This document shows, in pieces, positions 33,010 through 37,980 of a stretch of 37,980 nucleotides of DNA. The stretch is from assembly GCA_030613125.1 (NCBI GenBank), contig JAUWMO010000001.1:1-37980 (forward strand). Direction: 5' to 3'. Made by a program: the position numbers and the translations under genes. A model generated the notes under the pieces. The model did no database searches, was not told the DNA's origin, and was given only the letters and a program-made list of their open reading frames with translations. This stretch comes from Bacteroidota bacterium. GTDB taxonomy: Bacteria > Bacteroidota > Bacteroidia > Bacteroidales > VadinHA17. How positions within the stretch are numbered: the first letter of the stretch is position 1; each line of letters begins with the position of its first letter.

Positions 33010-35106
33010 ATGTCTGCAAACCCCATAAATTTTACCCGTTTTTTACAGGAGTTGAAACGCCGTAAGGTGATCCATGTGATGACTGTTTACTTAGCTGCAG
33101 CTTTTGGCCTGCTGGAATTGACAGATATAATCTCAGGACCCCTAAATTTACCAGGCTGGACCATAACTTTTGTTATGGCCTTTGCGGCGATTGGATTTCC
33201 AATTGCGTTTTTACTTTCATGGTTCTTCAAAGCAACCTCTGATGGAATTAAACTAAGAAAATACGTTAGTGTTGCACAATGGGAGGATTTTTACCTGGCT
33301 GATTTAGAGCAGGAACCGGATAAACCAGAGGCTGTTTTTCATCATGATGATTTAGTTTCATACATAAAAGGTCCTTCAGATAAATTGTTGAAAGCTAAAC
33401 AAGGGACTGGCAAAGAAAAAATATACACCGTAAGCTCATTAGTAGTAATTGGCATTGTTGTACTTTTTTTTCTGTTTTATAGTGGAAAATCAATACCTTT
33501 TATAGAGCGGGATTGGATTGTGATCACCGATTTTGAAAATCTTACTGATGAAACAATTTTTGACAATTCGCTGAATACTGCCTTTACACTGAGTATAAAT
33601 CAATCACGATATTTAAATGTAATTACCCGGCAGAGAATGCAGGAGACATTAAAGCGAATGAAAAAGGAGGACAGGGTACATATTGATGAAGAAACAGGTA
33701 GGGAAATTGCCATACGTGAAGGTGTAAAAGTTTGCATTGTTCCAGGTATTAGTAGAGTTGGGACCCAGTATATTCTTACTGTCAAAATTCAGGAAGCCAA
33801 AACAGGAGCTATCTTCAGGTCAGAGATCCTTTATGCAAAAAGTCAGGATGAGATTATTGAAAAACTGGATCAGTTAAGTAAGAAGATACGGCGAAACCTG
33901 GGTGAATCGAGATATAAAATCTCAGGACAAAGTAAATCGTTATCGAAAGTAACTACTTCCTCTTTAGATGCACTTAAACAGTTTTCACTTGGTATTGAAA
34001 ATCATATCAACCTTGAATTTGAAAAAGCAATCATCCATTATGAGAATGCTATACGTATTGATACAAATTTTACCTCAGCGAAAGCTTCACTGGGAAATTT
34101 ACTTTTTGAAAGATTTGATCGTGAGAAAGGACGTGAATGGCTGGATCAGGCTATTTTATCCATTGGTAATCTTACAGACAGGGAAAAATATGGTATACTG
34201 GCTTTTTATGCCGTAAATATTGAAAATGACCTGGATAAAGGCATTGAATATACAAAAACACTAATTGAATTATATCCTGATCATCCAATTCCGCATCATA
34301 ACCTGGGTTGGTATTTTAAAAACCATGGCCATTATGAAAAGGCTGTTGAAGAATATAAAGTTGCCCTTCGGATTGATCCATATTTGATGCTTACCTATGG
34401 TGGAGTTATTTGGGTATATCTTGAAAATCTCGGGCAAATAGATTCTGCCATGGTATGGTGCGAAAAAATGATAGAAGCCGGACCTGAAAATCCATGGGGG
34501 TATTGTTATCTTGGTTCTGCATTTGTTGGTATCGATAGTCTTGAGAAAGCTGAAATTGCATACACCAAAGCCAGGAACCTTGATCCGGATCTGTTCCTGA
34601 ATCAATACCGGTTGGCCCATGTATACCGGCTTCGGGGAATGTATGATAAAGCAATTGAGGTGTTGGAGGAAATACTGCGCATAAATCCGGAGGAAGCACC
34701 TGTTCACTATAATTTAGGTATAAATTACAATTTAATGGGAGAGAGTGAAAATGCCAGAAGTCATTTTCTTGAATTTAGAAAAATAGCTGAACAGTGGGTG
34801 GATGATTATTCTGATAACCCAGTATCATTTATTGCAAACGGAGTAGTCCTTACCCGCCTTGGTGAAAAAGATGCCGGTTGGAAAATTGGAAAACGAGCGT
34901 TAGAGCTGGATTCAACGATCCATTTTCGCTTTGCTGAATTGCTTGCTGTTCAGGATAGGAAAAGTGAAGCCCTTGACCATTTGGAAAAAGCACTTGAGAA
35001 TGGTTATCGCGACCTGGTATGGTTAAAACTCAATCCCGATATACAATTATTGCACAGGGAGGTTCGATACCAGGATCTAATAAATGAATTTTTTATGAAA
35101 AATTGA
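33010..35106 (+). CDS. Membrane protein with TolB-like and TPR domains
   Basis: A 698-residue protein from the chosen start. The N-terminal membrane part (FLQELKRRKVIHVMTVYLAAAFGLLELTD, then PGWTITFVMAFAAIGFPIAFLLSWFF, then TSDGIKLRK) is the type found beside class III adenylyl cyclases and Ser/Thr-kinase-like sensors. A further TM lies near residue 140. A TolB/FlgO-like domain follows (WIVITDFENLTDE ... YLNVITRQRMQETLKRM ... AIREGVKVCIVPGISRVGTQYILTVKI), then TPR repeats to the end. No cyclase or kinase domain is present. ATG 33010 (MSANPINFTRF) is chosen over the upstream ATG 32926, whose first 28 codons are unlike family members. The next gene begins at about the stop codon. Confidence 0.82.
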   Translation: MSANPINFTRFLQELKRRKVIHVMTVYLAAAFGLLELTDIISGPLNLPGWTITFVMAFAAIGFPIAFLLSWFFKATSDGIKLRKYVSVAQWEDFYLADLEQEPDKPEAVFHHDDLVSYIKGPSDKLLKAKQGTGKEKIYTVSSLVVIGIVVLFFLFYSGKSIPFIERDWIVITDFENLTDETIFDNSLNTAFTLSINQSRYLNVITRQRMQETLKRMKKEDRVHIDEETGREIAIREGVKVCIVPGISRVGTQYILTVKIQEAKTGAIFRSEILYAKSQDEIIEKLDQLSKKIRRNLGESRYKISGQSKSLSKVTTSSLDALKQFSLGIENHINLEFEKAIIHYENAIRIDTNFTSAKASLGNLLFERFDREKGREWLDQAILSIGNLTDREKYGILAFYAVNIENDLDKGIEYTKTLIELYPDHPIPHHNLGWYFKNHGHYEKAVEEYKVALRIDPYLMLTYGGVIWVYLENLGQIDSAMVWCEKMIEAGPENPWGYCYLGSAFVGIDSLEKAEIAYTKARNLDPDLFLNQYRLAHVYRLRGMYDKAIEVLEEILRINPEEAPVHYNLGINYNLMGESENARSHFLEFRKIAEQWVDDYSDNPVSFIANGVVLTRLGEKDAGWKIGKRALELDSTIHFRFAELLAVQDRKSEALDHLEKALENGYRDLVWLKLNPDIQLLHREVRYQDLINEFFMKN

Positions 35107-35135
35107 TATTAGTTTTTAAATTAATCCATCAGGCC

Positions 35136-35969
35136 ATGAAAACAACAAATTCCTGTAAATTTGTTTCGGCAGCCTTGATCTTTTCAATTGTTTTCATCAA
35201 TTTATTTTCAGGCTGCAAGATCAAAAAGGATAAAGAAACATCTGCTGCTGATGAATCACAAACTGAAGTAACAAAAGAAGAGGTGATTTTTGAAATATCT
35301 GGTTATCCTCTGCCCACTTCTTTCTACCTTACAAAGATGCTGAATGATGCGCGGGCCTCTTATATTCTTAGCATTTCCAATAATCCTGAAAATGTTGACC
35401 ATTATTTCTCACAAAAAGAAAAAGCTTTGAACCTGGGTGTTTATGGGGCTGATTTAAGTTATGCCAGTACTTATTTAATGAAGCATGAGACAATGCTATT
35501 TCTGGAAGCATCAAAACGGTTGATTGATGAAATGGAAATATCCACTGTTTTTAACCTGAATTATATTGAAAGGGTAAAAAATAATCTGGGAAACGGGGAT
35601 TCCCTGATATTGATTATCTCTGACTCATTTTATGATACTTATGAATATCTTACTGAACACGAAAAAGACAAGCAGGCAGTTTTTATACTAACAGGAAGCT
35701 GGATTGAGGGATTATATATTACATTACAAATTGCTTTGACTGCAGGAGATTATACAAAGTTCCTGGAAATAATTGCAGAACAGGAATCATCTCTTGAGAT
35801 TCTCCTTGATATGCTTGGTTCTTTTGAAAACGATGCTGATATTTCTGATATATATAGTGATTTGAAGGATGTGAAGAAAATTTATAACACAATTGAGCAA
35901 AACATTACTATTGACCAATTTAACAAACTCTCGAATTCGATTGAAACATTGCGGAATAAGATTATTTAA
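35136..35969 (+). CDS. Lipoprotein of unknown function
   Basis: A 277-residue protein from ATG 35136. The signal peptide ends in the lipobox LFSGC, so the protein is probably lipid-anchored in the outer or inner membrane. The mature part is helical (PTSFYLTKMLNDARASYILSISNNPENVDHYFSQKEKALNLGVYGADLSYASTYLM and later FLEASKRLIDEMEISTVF, SFYDTYEYLTEHEKDKQAV). It looks like a conserved Bacteroidota protein without a named family. An upstream TTG (35103) overlaps the previous stop, but the ATG fits the lipoprotein signal better. It lies 29 bases behind the membrane-TPR gene and 78 bases ahead of the TerB-ABC gene, so the three probably form an operon. Confidence 0.75.
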   Translation: MKTTNSCKFVSAALIFSIVFINLFSGCKIKKDKETSAADESQTEVTKEEVIFEISGYPLPTSFYLTKMLNDARASYILSISNNPENVDHYFSQKEKALNLGVYGADLSYASTYLMKHETMLFLEASKRLIDEMEISTVFNLNYIERVKNNLGNGDSLILIISDSFYDTYEYLTEHEKDKQAVFILTGSWIEGLYITLQIALTAGDYTKFLEIIAEQESSLEILLDMLGSFENDADISDIYSDLKDVKKIYNTIEQNITIDQFNKLSNSIETLRNKII

Positions 35970-36047
35970 GAATTTTGTATATTAACATTTTTTTGGTCAA
36001 ATTAGCCAGGGGAGATTTTTAAAACCTCAACATAAGTTCTTATTCCC

Positions 36048-37980
36048 ATGAGTGAAACCATCTTAAATGCACTGCTCCAGCTTTTTTCATTGATTGCCAA
36101 TGTTGGCAGGGATGGAGTTTCAGGCAAAGCCAGGAAGATTGTTAAATCTTATCTTAGCCAACATCTTAGTACCAAACTCATTAGTAAACACCTTAAATTA
36201 TTCGATCGATATATTGAAATCCATCACCCTGAGGCTTTTACGAATGAACCTCCGAAAGAGGAAAGCGGATCCAGTCTGGCCACTGAAAATGTGGTTGAAA
36301 TTTGTGAAAAAATAAATAAAGTCTTACTTCAGCGGGAGAAATTTATAGTATTCCTTCGGCTTGTTGAATTCATTAATGAGGATGAAGTAATGACCCAAAA
36401 GGAACTGGATTTTGTCAAAACTGTTGCCGATACATTTAATATTAAGGAGTCAGCACATAACAATACGAAAGCTTTTATTTTTGACCCCATGTCAAAAGAA
36501 ATTGAAAAAGACAAAATCCTTGTTATTGATGATAAAGCCAGGAAAAAAACTTCTGAAATCAGGCATATCTTTAAAAAAGATCTGAACGGGAAGATATTCT
36601 TTCTTCATCATGTTGCTACTAACACTTTTGTTTTCAGGTATTATGGAAAACATACACTTTACCTTAACGGGCAGCATATTATTCATGACCGGATTTTACT
36701 GATGGACCAGGGAGCGCTTATAACCGGTTCCAAGATAAATCCGATTTATTACAGTGATATTATCGGGAAGTTTCTGCATCATGAAAGTAAATCGAAAATT
36801 TATTTTACGGCTGAGAACATTGAATTCAGGTTTAAAAACAGCTCTTACGGAATACATAAATTTAACTTTGCAAAGGAATCTGGTCACCTGATCGGGATCA
36901 TGGGGGGAAGTGGTGTCGGAAAATCGACTTTACTCAATATTTTGTCTGGAAAGTTAATGCCTACAAATGGAATAATAAAGATAAACGGACTTGACATTCA
37001 TAAAGACAAAGAAAAACTTGAAGGTTTAATAGGCTTTGTGCCCCAGGATGATCTGTTAATGAATGAACTTACAGTCTTTCAGAACCTGTACTTTAATGCC
37101 AAACTTTGTTTCAGTAATTTTTCAGAGAAAGAGATTATCAGGAAGGTAAATCAGGTGCTTATTGACCTCGAACTGGATGATATCAAACATTTTAAGGTAG
37201 GTGATGTTCAAAACAAATTAATTAGTGGAGGTCAGCGAAAACGCCTGAATATTGGTTTGGAACTGATCCGTGAGCCTTCAATTTTATTTCTTGATGAACC
37301 AACTTCGGGCCTCTCTTCAATGGATTCTGAAAAACTGATGCTGCTTTTAAAAGAACAGACATTAAAGGATAAACTTGTTATTATTAATATCCATCAACCC
37401 TTTTCCGATATATTTAAATTATTTGACAGACTCCTGATCCTTGATAAGGGAGGTTATACAATTTTTAAAGGTAATCCTATTGATGCTTTGATCTATTTTA
37501 AGTCATTGGGACAGTATGTAGATGCAAATGAAGGTCAATGTATCAGTTGTGGGAATGTAACACCCGAAGAGATTCTCAAAATCGTTGAGGCAAGGGAGGT
37601 GGATGAATTTGGCAAATTGACCAGGGCAAGGAAAGTGCCACCAGAGGAATGGTATAAAAACTATAAAGAGAAGATTGAATCAAAAATACCTGTTAAACCT
37701 AAAATAGGAAAACTACCTGAAATTTTCTTTAGTATTCCCAATCCTTTTATTCAGTTTCGGATCTTCAGTATCCGTAACATCCTTTCTAAATTTGCCAATC
37801 GTCAATATATGTTGATTAACTTTTTGGAGTCACCCCTTTTGGCTGTGATCATTGGTTATTTTACAAAATATACAAAAGATATAACCTCAACCGGGAGTTA
37901 TATATTTCAGCAAAATGAGAATTTACCGGCCTATTTGTTCTTGTCTGCGGTTGTTGCGTTTTTTATGGGTTTAATGGTAA
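36048..37980 (+). CDS. TerB-like domain ABCG-type transporter ATPase (3' end beyond window)
   Basis: At least 644 residues, open to the window's right edge. An N-terminal TerB-like helical domain (about 82-134) leads to a small FHA-like beta region (about 190-260, with ILLMDQGALITGS). The ATPase domain of ABCG half-transporter type has Walker A GGSGVGKST (286-294), Q-loop FVPQDD, signature SGGQRKRLNIG (from S393), Walker B ILFLDEPTSGL (D416, E417) and the switch His in NIHQP (H449). A CxxCG motif (C498, C501) follows. A membrane domain begins in the last visible part (LESPLLAVIIGYFTKY, then LFLSAVVAFFMGLM). It is therefore a fused ATPase-permease. Substrate is unknown, but the order with the lipoprotein and membrane-TPR genes suggests an envelope function. 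Confidence 0.85.
   Translation, partial: MSETILNALLQLFSLIANVGRDGVSGKARKIVKSYLSQHLSTKLISKHLKLFDRYIEIHHPEAFTNEPPKEESGSSLATENVVEICEKINKVLLQREKFIVFLRLVEFINEDEVMTQKELDFVKTVADTFNIKESAHNNTKAFIFDPMSKEIEKDKILVIDDKARKKTSEIRHIFKKDLNGKIFFLHHVATNTFVFRYYGKHTLYLNGQHIIHDRILLMDQGALITGSKINPIYYSDIIGKFLHHESKSKIYFTAENIEFRFKNSSYGIHKFNFAKESGHLIGIMGGSGVGKSTLLNILSGKLMPTNGIIKINGLDIHKDKEKLEGLIGFVPQDDLLMNELTVFQNLYFNAKLCFSNFSEKEIIRKVNQVLIDLELDDIKHFKVGDVQNKLISGGQRKRLNIGLELIREPSILFLDEPTSGLSSMDSEKLMLLLKEQTLKDKLVIINIHQPFSDIFKLFDRLLILDKGGYTIFKGNPIDALIYFKSLGQYVDANEGQCISCGNVTPEEILKIVEAREVDEFGKLTRARKVPPEEWYKNYKEKIESKIPVKPKIGKLPEIFFSIPNPFIQFRIFSIRNILSKFANRQYMLINFLESPLLAVIIGYFTKYTKDITSTGSYIFQQNENLPAYLFLSAVVAFFMGLMV

Overview
The window looks like chromosomal DNA of an AT-rich member of the Bacteroidota, probably a Bacteroidales/Marinilabiliales-type environmental lineage. 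Supporting signs are a PorT-family type IX secretion (T9SS) protein, a secreted protein with a C-terminal T9SS sorting domain, BlaI/M56 sensor genes fused to TonB domains, menaquinone-type MenG, and promoters of the Bacteroidota form TTG-N20-TAnnTTTG. No tRNA, rRNA, CRISPR array, transposase or phage gene was recognised. Most genes are ordinary core genes. Assignments rest on motif reading, not on database searches.

Layout. 1-4.0 kb: the 3' part of a glycosyltransferase faces a minus-strand group of Nudix hydrolase, miaA, a pRiA4b-like protein and a LuxC-type acyl-CoA reductase. 4.1-8.9 kb: a TPR protein, then a BlaI repressor operon with two tandem M56 (BlaR1-like) membrane sensors that end in TonB domains. 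The operon promoter is overlaid by a perfect 20-bp tandem operator. 9-14.4 kb: aconitase, a MacB/FtsX-type permease with a SiaC-like phosphoprotein, and GAPDH. 14.4-17.4 kb: an outer-membrane barrel protein, a 41-residue lipoprotein gene and a T9SS cargo protein. 17.6-23.5 kb: nitroreductase, a two-domain secreted alpha/beta hydrolase, an Ldh-family dehydrogenase and an SDR. The spacers here are repeat-rich (GC-rich palindromes, 11-bp tandem arrays, and an inverted repeat bracketing the hydrolase). 23.7-27.4 kb: purL-menG-porT, closely packed. 27.5-32.3 kb: a SpoU-type RNA methyltransferase, a BamA/TamA-like lipoprotein-barrel, and pyruvate kinase. 32.4-38 kb: a small two-TM protein, then a co-directional set of membrane TPR protein, lipoprotein and TerB-ABCG-type transporter. 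The transporter runs off the right edge.

How the parts fit. Aconitase, GAPDH and pyruvate kinase are central carbon genes in their own units. PorT, the T9SS cargo and the TamA-like protein belong to envelope biogenesis and secretion. The least described parts are the BlaI-M56-M56 operon, whose first sensor ends in two SusC-plug-like modules, the membrane-TPR/lipoprotein/TerB-ABCG cluster at the right end, and the small lipoprotein gene with its own good promoter.
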